Shown: positions 1 to 6,202 of the stretch, in pieces
Layout of the letters: each line of letters starts with the position of its first letter
Numbering within the stretch: the stretch's first letter is position 1
Assembly (NCBI GenBank): GCA_964432995.1
Contig: CAYSPU010000261.1
Span: 1 to 8,041 of the forward strand
DNA: 8,041 nucleotides
From: CAYSPU01 sp964432995
Lineage (GTDB): Bacteria; Verrucomicrobiota; Verrucomicrobiia; Limisphaerales; JAHDYP01
Direction of reading: 5' to 3'
Notes under the pieces: model-generated
What the model was told of the DNA's origin: nothing
The model's database searches: none
Seen by the model: the letters and a program-made list of their open reading frames with translations, nothing else
Made by a program: the position numbers and the translations under genes

Positions 1-538
1 GCGACTTGCGGTAGGCGAAGGCGGCGATGGTGCGCACCTGGGAGACGAGCCGGCTCGCCTCGAGGTCGAAGGTGTCCGGGTCGTAGGAGGACATGCACTC
101 GGGGTAAAAGCAGGAGGTGGCGTTGATCATCGACGAGAGGATCGCCATGGGATGCGCGTTGGCGGGGAATCCCTCGAAGTGATACTTCATGTCCTCATGG
201 ATCAGCTCGTGCTGGGTGAGGAGGTCGGAGAACCGCTTCATCTCCCGGCTGCTGGGGAGGTGCCCGTAGATCAGCAGAAAGGCGCTCTCGACGAAGGAGG
301 ACTTCTCGGCGAGTTCCTCGATGGGAATGCCGCGGTAGCGGAGGATGCCTTTCTCGCCGTCGATGAACGTGATGGCGCTGCGGCAGGACCCGGTGTTCGA
401 GTAACCGTCATCGAGGGTGATGTGCCCCGTCTGCTGCCGAAGCGCGGCGATGTCGATCGCCTTTTCGCCTTCGGTGCCTTCAACGACGGGGAGTTCGTAC
501 GTCTTGCCGTTCAGTTCCAATCTGGCAGTGGTGCTCAT
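1..538 (-). CDS. gltA: Type II citrate synthase, N-terminal part (cut by window edge)
   Basis: Citrate synthase condenses oxaloacetate and acetyl-CoA to citrate, the entry step of the TCA cycle, in the cytoplasm. The 179 visible residues run colinear with E. coli GltA as I remember it. They start with the short beta-rich domain typical of the type II (hexameric) form (LELNGKTYELPVVEG, residues 7-21), followed by GYSNTGSCRSAITFIDG (45-61), the GILRYRGIPIEELAE stretch (64-78) and the HPMAILSSM helix (129-137). The catalytic His and Asp lie in the missing C-terminal part, so activity cannot be judged. I chose the ATG at 538. An in-frame ATG three codons upstream (547) is equally possible, and an in-frame TGA about nine codons above it blocks longer starts. 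Neither start has a clear Shine-Dalgarno. A spacer of about 530 bp separates it from rng, so it is probably transcribed from its own promoter. Confidence 0.95.
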   Translation of the reverse strand, partial: MSTTARLELNGKTYELPVVEGTEGEKAIDIAALRQQTGHITLDDGYSNTGSCRSAITFIDGEKGILRYRGIPIEELAEKSSFVESAFLLIYGHLPSSREMKRFSDLLTQHELIHEDMKYHFEGFPANAHPMAILSSMINATSCFYPECMSSYDPDTFDLEASRLVSQVRTIAAFAYRKS

Positions 539-579
539 CGGGTGCATCGTGGTCGTGAGTGCCGGGCCAACTCAATTGT

Positions 580-607
580 GCCTCCGGCGCTCCGCGCGCG
601 CCGAGGC
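580..607 (-). promoter_or_regulatory. GC-rich stem-loop in the gltA leader
   Basis: On the minus strand GCCTCGGCGC (607-598) pairs with GCGCC-G-GAGGC (590-580), giving ten base pairs with one bulged G around a seven-base loop. It lies about 33 bases upstream of the first gltA ATG. If the -10 box proposed at 614-619 is right, the transcript would begin at about 606-607, so this hairpin would sit at the extreme 5' end of the message. Terminal 5' stem-loops are known to slow RNase E-dependent decay of some bacterial mRNAs, such as E. coli ompA. The only GGAGG-like sequence of the leader is buried in the 3' side of this stem. The pairing is seen in the sequence; the function is inferred. Confidence 0.4.
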
Positions 608-610
608 GGC

Positions 611-622
611 TGCTATGTAGCA
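611..622. promoter_or_regulatory. 12-bp palindrome overlapping the putative gltA -10 box
   Basis: The sequence TGCTA-TG-TAGCA is a perfect inverted repeat with five-base arms and a two-base centre. It covers the proposed -10 hexamer, where a repressor site could block RNA polymerase. It is too short to assign to any regulator, and it could be chance. Confidence 0.25.
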
Positions 623-641
623 TGGCGGACGCTTCCCGCAA
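614..641 (-). promoter_or_regulatory. Possible sigma70-type promoter for gltA
   Basis: On the minus strand TTGCGG (641-636) and TACATA (619-614) are separated by 16 bases, a plausible -35/-10 pair. Each hexamer matches the E. coli consensus only partly. In favour of it, the -10 candidate is in the only AT-rich patch of an otherwise very GC-rich spacer, and it would give a leader of roughly 60-70 bases to the gltA start. Consensus promoters are poorly known for this suspected phylum, so this is a weak call. Confidence 0.3.
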
Positions 642-665
642 AGCGGTTTCCCCGGGGGCCGCGTC
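628..665 (-). repeat. Small GC-rich hairpin upstream of gltA
   Basis: On the minus strand an outer stem GACGC (665-661) / GCGTC (632-628) encloses an inner hairpin CCGC-TTT-GCGG and a self-complementary CCCCGGGG. It overlaps the proposed -35 hexamer, so if that promoter is real this is DNA-level symmetry rather than part of the gltA transcript. It could still form in a transcript reading through from rng. No T-run follows it. Confidence 0.3.
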
Positions 666-703
666 TTTCCGTGCGCCCCATTCCCTCATGTGGCCGCGCC
701 GCA

Positions 704-797
704 CCGTTGCCCACGAGCTTCGGTCGCGGCACACCCTGCGGTTCGCACCCTGCTGGTCCGGTGGGGCGATCCCGCGACCGTCGGAGTGCAGCAACGG
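704..797. repeat. Imperfect inverted repeat A in the rng-gltA spacer
   Basis: Two blocks pair across this segment: CCGTTGC (704-710) with GCAACGG (791-797), seven bases, and CGGTCGCGG (721-729) with CCGCGACCG (772-780), nine bases. The intervening ten-base segments on each side are mostly unpaired, although CAC (712-714) can meet GTG (786-788). The 42-base terminal loop (730-771) holds a direct repeat of CACCCTGC at 732-739 and 746-753. A further GCCGCG/CGCGGC pairing (693-698 with 811-816) might extend the base. The shape suits either a folded RNA or a decayed palindromic repeat element. The transcribed strand would be minus if it is part of the message from rng. Confidence 0.45.
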
Positions 798-896
798 ACT
801 GCTGCGCGCTCGCGGCGATCGAGCGGCGCCCCGCGGCTTGGAAGACCCTGTTTGCATCCGGGTGCGGTTGGGCGAGCGAATGCCCGCCAGCGGTTC

Positions 897-970
897 CGGA
901 CCGCGGCTCGTCTGGAGCCGCAGCCATGGGTGTGTGCGTTCGGCTGCGGGTCGAGAAGACCCGCGGTCCG
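897..970. repeat. Large imperfect hairpin B, 29-base arms, in the rng-gltA spacer
   Basis: The arms 897-925 and 942-970 are complementary at 25 of 29 positions with no bulges. There is a perfect ten-base block at the base (CGGACCGCGG with CCGCGGTCCG) and a perfect eight-base block next to the 16-base loop (CCGCAGCC with GGCTGCGG). Mismatches fall at 907/960, 910/957, 914/953 and 917/950. Each arm is also palindromic on its own: 903-921 and 946-964 each form a perfect seven-base stem with a five-base loop, so the element can fold as one long hairpin or as two small ones. Weaker complementarity, for example GACC at 844-847 with GGTC at 1015-1018, hints at a longer decayed inverted repeat of roughly 838-1022. 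It starts 98 bases past the rng stop. No T-run follows on either strand. Confidence 0.6.
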
Positions 971-1028
971 CAAGAGCCGGTTCGGTTGTTCCGAGGTCCG
1001 GCGTTCCGGGGCCAGGTCTCCGTGCCCG

Positions 1029-1045
1029 GCGCGTATTTCACGCGC
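1029..1045 (-). repeat. Short hairpin just after the rng stop
   Basis: GCGCGT and ACGCGC pair perfectly around a five-base loop (GAAAT on the minus strand), starting 23 bases after the rng stop codon. The position would suit a 3'-end structure, but there is no U-tract, so it is not a typical intrinsic terminator. A six-base stem in DNA this GC-rich may be chance. Confidence 0.3.
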
Positions 1046-1068
1046 TGGCAGCGGGTGCAAGATGCGGC

Positions 1069-3057
1069 TCACCGCGAATTGGCGCCGGCCAGTTCCTCGC
1101 CGGTGGTGGCGTTGACAATCTTGAATTGCTCGGCGTGGAACGCGGGCTCGGCGCGGAAGGAGAGCTTGCCGAAGTAGCGTTTCTCCATCTCGATGAGGAT
1201 CTTCTCGTCCTCGTTGCGGAGGCGGTCGAGCACCGTGGGGTGGACGACGATGCGAAGCTGGAAGTCGGATTCGTCGCGTTGCCGTTTCTTGAGGATTTCG
1301 CCGAGTTTGCGCTGGATTTCGACGCTCATGGTGAGGGAGCTCTTGACCTTGCCGCGGCCCCGGCAATACGGGCAGTCGTCGTAGACGGACTCGCGCACGC
1401 TTTCGGTGTGACGCTGGCGGGTCATCTCCATGAGGCCGAGCTGCGAGATGGGCAGGAGATGGGTTTTGGCGCGATCGCGTTTGAAGCCGTCCTTCATCCG
1501 CTGATAGACCTGCTGCTGATCGCGGCGGGATTTCATGTCGATGAAGTCCAGCACGATCAAGCCGCCCATGTTGCGGAGGCGGAGTTGGCGGCAGATCTCG
1601 TCGGCGGCTTCGAGGTTGACCTTGAGGATGGTGGATTCCTGGTCCTTGCCGCTGCTCTTGTGGCGGCCGGTGTTGACGTCGATGGCCACGAGGGCCTCGG
1701 TCTGGTTGATGACGATGTAGCCGCCGCCCTTGAGGTGGACCTGGCGGGAGAAGGCGCTCTCGAGCTGCCGCGTGATGCCGAAGCGGTCGAAGATGGGCTG
1801 GGAATCGGCGTAGAGTTTGACCTTGTCCATCGAGCGTCGGGAGATGCGCCCGATCATCTGGCGAATCCGTTCGAACTGTTGATGGCTGTCGATGACGATG
1901 CGCTCGACATCCTCGGTGAGGAAGTCGCGCACCGTGCGTTCGACGAGGTCGGGTTCGCGGAAGACGCAGGTGGCCAGGGGCTGCGTATTGATGCGCTCCT
2001 GGATCTGCTTCCACTCGTCGAGCAGGAGGGCGAGGTCGCGGATGAAATAGCGCTTCTGCTGTCCCTCGCCGACGGTGCGGATGATGACGCCCATGCCCTC
2101 GGGCAGGAGGTTGAGTTCGCGGAGGATTTTCTTGAGGCGTTGGCGTTCCTCGTGGTTCTCGATCTTGCGGGAGATGCCGCACTGGTCGGAATTGGGGAGA
2201 AGGACGAGGTAGCGGCCGGGGAGGGCGAGGTTGGTGGTGACGCGGGGGCCCTTGGTGCCGATGGGGCCCTTGGTCACCTGGATGATGATTTCGGATCCGG
2301 GCGGGTAGAGCCGCGGGATGTCCTTGTGGGTGATCCGGGGTTTCTCCCGTTTCCGGGGGCCGCGTTCGACGATTTCCACGCTGCTGTCGAAGCTGCTGGG
2401 AACGATGTCCCAGTAGTGGAGGAAGGCGTTCTTCTCGAAGCCGATGTCGACGAAGGCGGCTTTGAGGCCATCTTCGAGGTTGCGGACCTTGTACTTGAAG
2501 ATGCTGCCGACCAGGCGCTCGTCGCCGGTGCGTTCGATGGTGAACTCCTCGAGCTTGCCTTCTTCGAGGACGGCGACGCGGGTTTCGAGGGACTCGGCGT
2601 TGATGACGACTTCCTTGTGGATCCGCGTTTCGGGTTTGATGAGGTGTTGGACTCGCCGGATGACCTTGTCGGCCACCTTGCGGATGGTATCGACGAACCC
2701 GTGCGCCGGGGGCTCGGGGACCGGGACCGGTTTGAAGCGGCCGCCTTCGGGGACGGGGGCGGGGGGCGGCTTGGCGGCCTCCCGGCGCTCGCCGGTTTCC
2801 GGTTGGGCCGGAGTCGGAATCTCCGGAACCTCCGGAGGCGCGTTCTCGGGAAGGCCGGCCGCGCGATTCTCGGCGCGCTGAATTTCCCGTTCGTGTCGGC
2901 CGTGCTCGAAGATGACGTCCTGGACCGGGGCGTCCTGGACGATTTCCTCGCGCGCCGGAAGGCTGCGGTTGGGACGGGGTGGTGGGTTGCCGAGGCCGCC
3001 GCTGGGGCGGAACCGGTGGCCGCCGCGACGGCGGCGGGAGAAACTTCGTTCACTCAT
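1069..3057 (-). CDS. rng: Rne/Rng-family ribonuclease (RNase E/G) with N-terminal extension
   Basis: This is a single-strand-specific endoribonuclease acting in mRNA decay and in rRNA/tRNA processing. The 662-residue protein begins with an Arg-rich and Pro-rich extension of about 125 residues (RRRRGGHRFRPSGG at 8-21; many prolines at 70-117). The catalytic core follows: the family's N-terminal segment around 140-185, an S1 RNA-binding domain around 186-275, and the DNase I-like domain. The metal-binding aspartates appear as D460 in AIDVNTG and D504 in IVLDFIDM, matching E. coli RNase E D303 and D346. The zinc-link cysteines are C562 and C565 in DDCPYC. About 97 residues follow the zinc link, as in RNase G, and there is no long C-terminal degradosome scaffold. 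The ATG lies 3 bp after the rodA stop with no clear Shine-Dalgarno, which suggests coupled translation. Whether it behaves as RNase E or RNase G cannot be told from sequence alone. Confidence 0.93.
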   Translation of the reverse strand: MSERSFSRRRRGGHRFRPSGGLGNPPPRPNRSLPAREEIVQDAPVQDVIFEHGRHEREIQRAENRAAGLPENAPPEVPEIPTPAQPETGERREAAKPPPAPVPEGGRFKPVPVPEPPAHGFVDTIRKVADKVIRRVQHLIKPETRIHKEVVINAESLETRVAVLEEGKLEEFTIERTGDERLVGSIFKYKVRNLEDGLKAAFVDIGFEKNAFLHYWDIVPSSFDSSVEIVERGPRKREKPRITHKDIPRLYPPGSEIIIQVTKGPIGTKGPRVTTNLALPGRYLVLLPNSDQCGISRKIENHEERQRLKKILRELNLLPEGMGVIIRTVGEGQQKRYFIRDLALLLDEWKQIQERINTQPLATCVFREPDLVERTVRDFLTEDVERIVIDSHQQFERIRQMIGRISRRSMDKVKLYADSQPIFDRFGITRQLESAFSRQVHLKGGGYIVINQTEALVAIDVNTGRHKSSGKDQESTILKVNLEAADEICRQLRLRNMGGLIVLDFIDMKSRRDQQQVYQRMKDGFKRDRAKTHLLPISQLGLMEMTRQRHTESVRESVYDDCPYCRGRGKVKSSLTMSVEIQRKLGEILKKRQRDESDFQLRIVVHPTVLDRLRNEDEKILIEMEKRYFGKLSFRAEPAFHAEQFKIVNATTGEELAGANSR

Positions 3058-3060
3058 AGG

Positions 3061-4257
3061 TCAGCTTCGATGGTACAGGTGCACGTTTTGCAGGATGCCG
3101 GCCGCGAGGAGGGATCCCAGCACGGAGGAGCCGCCATAGCTCAGGAGCGGCAGGGGGATTCCGGTCACGGGCATCATGCGGATGTTCATGCCGATGTTGA
3201 CGAACACGTGGGTGAAGAGCAGGGCGACCACGCCCACGGCCAGCAGCTTGCCCAGCCGATCGCGGGCCTCGCCGGCGATGCGGATGCCACAGAAGAGCAC
3301 GACCGCATAGAGGGAGATGACCACCAGACTGCCCAGAAACCCTTTCTCCTCGGCAATCACGGAGAAAATGAAATCGTTGTGCGAGACGGCGCGCGGCAGG
3401 TAGCCCAGAGCGATCTGATCGCCCTGGCGCCACCCTTTGCCCCACAGCCGGCCCGAGCCCACGGAGATGAGCGCTTGTTGGACATTGTAGGAATGGTTGC
3501 GTTGTTCGATCCGGGCCTTCCGCCGTTCCGCCTCGGTCTTGGCGTCCGCGGCGAAATCCCGTCCGAAATACACCAGCAGGCGCCGGCGCTGGTAGTCTTC
3601 GAGCCGGATCTGCCACGAGGGCGGGGCGAACAGAATGTCCACGAGGAGCAGGGTGACGACGGCGCCGAGCCCCAGGAGGAGGCGGACGAGGTAGCGGGAG
3701 GGGACACCAGCCACGAACATCATGATCAGCGCGACAGGCAGGAAAACGAGCGCCGAGCCCAGGTCGGGCTCCTTCAGGATCAGAACGGACGGAAGGAGCG
3801 TGAGTCCGATCGACTTCAGGAAGAGCAACGGCGACCGCAGTTCGTCGGCCGGCCGGCTGAGGAGATGGGCCTGGAGACAGAGGAAGGCGAGTTTGGCGAA
3901 CTCGGAGGGCTGGAGCTGGAAGATCCCGAGGTCGATCCAGCGGGTGGCGCCCATGCGCCGAGCCCCGATGCCCGGAATCAACACCGCCACCAGGAGGATC
4001 ATCATGATCCAGTAGCCGATGACGGCCCAGCGTGCCAGGATCCGGTAGTCGACCAGGCAGATGGCCGCGGCGGCGGCCGTGCCGACGAGGTACCAGAGGA
4101 TCTGGCGCACGAAGAAATGCTGGTGCCAATGGACGGGATCGAGGCCTGACTTGGCGCTGCAAATGAACGCTCCGCCCACCAACATCAGCCCCAACAGGGC
4201 CAGCAGCAGTTGCCAGTCCAGGCGCGTCTTCGGGGGATTGAGGGTGGACTCGAACAT
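3061..4257 (-). CDS. rodA: RodA, SEDS-family peptidoglycan glycosyltransferase
   Basis: RodA polymerises lipid II into glycan strands during cell elongation, working as a pair with PBP2 in the inner membrane. The 398-residue protein is a polytopic membrane protein with about ten hydrophobic segments. SEDS hallmarks are visible: FQLQPSEFAK (113-122), EPDLGSALVFLP (163-174), VGSGRLWGKGW (266-276), SHNDFIFSVIAEE (292-304) with D295 at the position of the essential SEDS aspartate, and PVTGIPLPLLSYGGSS (363-378). The large periplasmic loop carries a charged stretch around 233-257 that seems longer than in E. coli. The ATG at 4257 follows the PBP2 stop (TGA at 4261-4259) by one base, so translation is probably coupled. 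The frame stays open upstream inside mrdA, but that part is not RodA-like. Confidence 0.95.
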   Translation of the reverse strand: MFESTLNPPKTRLDWQLLLALLGLMLVGGAFICSAKSGLDPVHWHQHFFVRQILWYLVGTAAAAAICLVDYRILARWAVIGYWIMMILLVAVLIPGIGARRMGATRWIDLGIFQLQPSEFAKLAFLCLQAHLLSRPADELRSPLLFLKSIGLTLLPSVLILKEPDLGSALVFLPVALIMMFVAGVPSRYLVRLLLGLGAVVTLLLVDILFAPPSWQIRLEDYQRRRLLVYFGRDFAADAKTEAERRKARIEQRNHSYNVQQALISVGSGRLWGKGWRQGDQIALGYLPRAVSHNDFIFSVIAEEKGFLGSLVVISLYAVVLFCGIRIAGEARDRLGKLLAVGVVALLFTHVFVNIGMNIRMMPVTGIPLPLLSYGGSSVLGSLLAAGILQNVHLYHRS

Positions 4258-4258
4258 C

Positions 4259-6202
4259 TCAGGGTTCGTTTCGTGCCAGCGGGCGTCCCGGGGGGTCAGG
4301 ACGCGCCTGCAGTTCTTGGATCGCGAGGTAGACTTCGCGGGCAATTGGGGCGCAGGTGGTGCCGCCCGAGACGCCGCTTTCCACGACGACGACGACGGCG
4401 TACCTGGGCGCATCGTACGGGGCAAACGAAGCGAACCAGGTGATATAGTCCATGTACCCGCGTTTGGGCATCTGGGCGGTGCCGGTCTTGGCGCAGATGG
4501 GCAGGCCCTCGATGTGCGCCTTGCGGCCAGTGCCGTCCGCGTCTTCCACGTCGGCCAGCATGGCATCCCGGACCAGCTTGAGGTTCCGCCGGGATACCTT
4601 CAGCGTGTCGCGCACGCGGCTGGCGGGCCAGTCGATCGCCTCGTGCGCTCGGGTGGGATCGGCGGGCTCAACCCGGGCGACGAGACGCGGCCAGAAGACG
4701 GTCCCGCCGTTGGCCACGGCCGAGACCAGGACCGCCATCTGAATCGGAGTGATCGTAACGTAACCCTGCCCCATGGAGATATTGGCCGTGTCCCCGTCGT
4801 GCCAGGTGCCTCCCAGCCGGTGCTCCCGCCAGTCGGGGGTCGGGAAGATCCCGGTGCTCTCCTGTCCCCTGGGAAGGGGAAGCGCGGTCTTCTCCCCGAG
4901 GTGAAATCGCTGTCCCATGGCGACGAGGTCGTCGATCCCGGTGAGGAGGCCATAGTGCACGAAGTAGGCGTTGCTGGACTGTTTCAGGGCGCGTTTGAAA
5001 TCGAAGCTCGCCGGTTGACCGCCTTGGGCCTCGTCCTTGATCCGCCGTTTGCCGAGTTGGTAGTAGCCGGGGCTGTGGTAGAGCTTGTCCGGATCCAGAA
5101 TCCCCGCTTCGAGGGCGGCCAAGCCGACGAGGATCTTGACGGTCGATCCCGGGAGGTATGAGCCGGCGGTGGCGCGATTGAACAGGGGTGCCTGCCGGGG
5201 TTCCAGGTAGGCCTGCCAGTCGGCCTCGAGCAACCGCGGCAGGAACAGATTCGGGTCGTAGGCCGGGAGCGAGACCAGGGCGAGCACGTCGCCGTTCTGC
5301 ACATCCATGACCACGATCGCTCCGCGGGGTTTGGCCTCGGATGCCGCGAGCGCCCGCTCCGCCGCCTTCTGCAGCTCCAGGTCGAGAGTCAGAACGAGGT
5401 TGTCTCCCGGCTGGGCTTCGTTCCAGGTGCTTTCGGACTCCCGGTAGCCGAGGTTGTTGACCAGGACCGACTTGACACCGGGAGTGCCGCGCAGGGAGCG
5501 GTCGTAGGAGAGTTCGAGGCCGGCGGCGCCGGTGTAGGCTGGCATGCTGTAGCGCGTGTACAAATCCTCATCTTCCGGACGGTCGTTCCGCTTGAGATAG
5601 CCGAGGACGTGGGCGGCCACGGCGCGCTGGGGGTAGGTGCGCAGCGGCTGGATTTCGAGGACGAATCCGGGGAGGGCTGAGGCCTGTTCCTCGAAGCGGG
5701 CCACCCCGGCCAGCGGCAGGTCGGGAAAGACCGGCATCGGCAGCGCCAGCCGTTGTTCGTAGTGCTCGTGGAACTGCTTGGGGTCGAGCGCCACGGATTG
5801 GCGCAGCGCCGCGCTGGCCTGCGCAACCAGGTTGCTGACCACTTGGTAGCGAATCTCCCGCCCCAACTCGACGCGTTCCTGGCGTGACAGGCGTCGCCCT
5901 TTGGTCCGCTCCGCGTAGGCCGCCTGGAATTGCGGCCGGAGTTCCTCCAGGTAGAGGTTCACGTTGTAGCTCGAACGATTGTCGGCCAGCGGCACTCCCC
6001 GGCGGTCGAAAATGCGGCCGCGCACGGCCGGAATGCGGACGGTGCGGAACGACTGGCTGACCTGGCTGGCCTTGTAGCGTTTGCCGGAAACCACCTGCAC
6101 GAAGAACAGGCCGACGAGCAGGAGCCCCAGCCCCACCAACACCCCCAGTGCCACCAGACGCAGCGGCTGATCGCCCTTCTTCAGTTGGTCAATGATCAGC
6201 AT
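4259..6202 (-). CDS. mrdA: Penicillin-binding protein 2, elongation-specific transpeptidase
   Basis: PBP2 cross-links the glycan strands made by RodA during side-wall synthesis and is a beta-lactam target. The 647 residues are close to the E. coli length of 633. There is a short cytoplasmic start, one membrane anchor (about 16-38), the class B PBP dimerisation/pedestal domain with RIPAVRGRIFDRRGVPLADN (56-75), and the transpeptidase domain from about 270. The active-site motifs are complete: S353-T-V-K356 after YLPG, S409-S-N411, and K572-T-G574. The ATG at 6202 lies within the end of mreD (14-bp overlap) and has a plausible Shine-Dalgarno at 6213-6219. The gene ends one base before rodA, the usual partner. 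Confidence 0.96.
   Translation of the reverse strand: MLIIDQLKKGDQPLRLVALGVLVGLGLLLVGLFFVQVVSGKRYKASQVSQSFRTVRIPAVRGRIFDRRGVPLADNRSSYNVNLYLEELRPQFQAAYAERTKGRRLSRQERVELGREIRYQVVSNLVAQASAALRQSVALDPKQFHEHYEQRLALPMPVFPDLPLAGVARFEEQASALPGFVLEIQPLRTYPQRAVAAHVLGYLKRNDRPEDEDLYTRYSMPAYTGAAGLELSYDRSLRGTPGVKSVLVNNLGYRESESTWNEAQPGDNLVLTLDLELQKAAERALAASEAKPRGAIVVMDVQNGDVLALVSLPAYDPNLFLPRLLEADWQAYLEPRQAPLFNRATAGSYLPGSTVKILVGLAALEAGILDPDKLYHSPGYYQLGKRRIKDEAQGGQPASFDFKRALKQSSNAYFVHYGLLTGIDDLVAMGQRFHLGEKTALPLPRGQESTGIFPTPDWREHRLGGTWHDGDTANISMGQGYVTITPIQMAVLVSAVANGGTVFWPRLVARVEPADPTRAHEAIDWPASRVRDTLKVSRRNLKLVRDAMLADVEDADGTGRKAHIEGLPICAKTGTAQMPKRGYMDYITWFASFAPYDAPRYAVVVVVESGVSGGTTCAPIAREVYLAIQELQARPDPPGRPLARNEP

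Larger units (their letters stand above)
539..1068. other. Hairpin-rich spacer between rng and gltA
   Basis: This stretch contains no gene I can support. Open frames cross it on both strands, but they give Arg/Pro/Ala/Gly-rich translations with no recognisable domain, and most run on as antisense or out-of-frame extensions over rng. It does contain several separate inverted repeats, listed individually, and one AT-rich patch near 611-622 where a gltA promoter may lie. None of the hairpins is followed by a T-run on either strand, so I see no canonical Rho-independent terminator for the upstream operon. I checked for landmarks of tRNA, tmRNA, SRP RNA and RNase P RNA and found none. The spacer stands out because every other junction in the window is 48 bp or less. 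Confidence 0.75.

Noticed and set aside
704..797. Possible integron attC site, because of the imperfect palindrome with GTT/AAC ends.
   Set aside because: The ends are in the wrong orientation for the attC consensus, the expected core sites are missing, and there is no integrase or cassette nearby.
480..857. Minus-strand frame of 125 codons entering the gltA start region, with a TTG at 575 placed five bases after a GGAGG.
   Set aside because: It overlaps gltA out of frame, has no recognisable domain, and the GGAGG is buried in the 580-607 stem.
897..970. Hairpin B as a Rho-independent terminator of the mre-rng operon.
   Set aside because: No T-run follows the stem on the minus strand, where GC-rich sequence continues. 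A Rho-dependent end remains possible.
690..1020. Possible RNase P RNA, SRP RNA, tmRNA or tRNA in the spacer.
   Set aside because: The diagnostic conserved segments of these RNAs are absent on both strands. A GGTTCGC at 740-746 resembles a T-loop, but no tRNA arms surround it.
613..1041. Minus-strand frame of 142 codons starting 27 bp after the rng stop (GTG start).
   Set aside because: The translation is Arg/Pro/Gly/Ala-rich without a domain, its third codon positions are less GC-biased than in the neighbouring genes, and it runs through hairpins A and B. A real small protein cannot be fully excluded.
152..1177. Plus-strand frame of 341 codons crossing gltA, the spacer and the end of rng.
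   Set aside because: It is antisense to two well-supported genes and its translation changes character along its length, as expected for a shadow frame.
559..4149. A plus-strand open frame of 1196 codons lying opposite rng and most of rodA.
   Set aside because: Its translation is an Asp/Glu/Ala/Val-rich mirror of the minus-strand codon bias and has no recognisable domain, whereas the minus strand here encodes complete RNase E/G and RodA with all key motifs. Long antisense frames are common in GC-rich genes.
4061..5161. Plus-strand frame of 366 codons opposite rodA and mrdA.
   Set aside because: It lies wholly antisense to well-supported genes and shows no domain.
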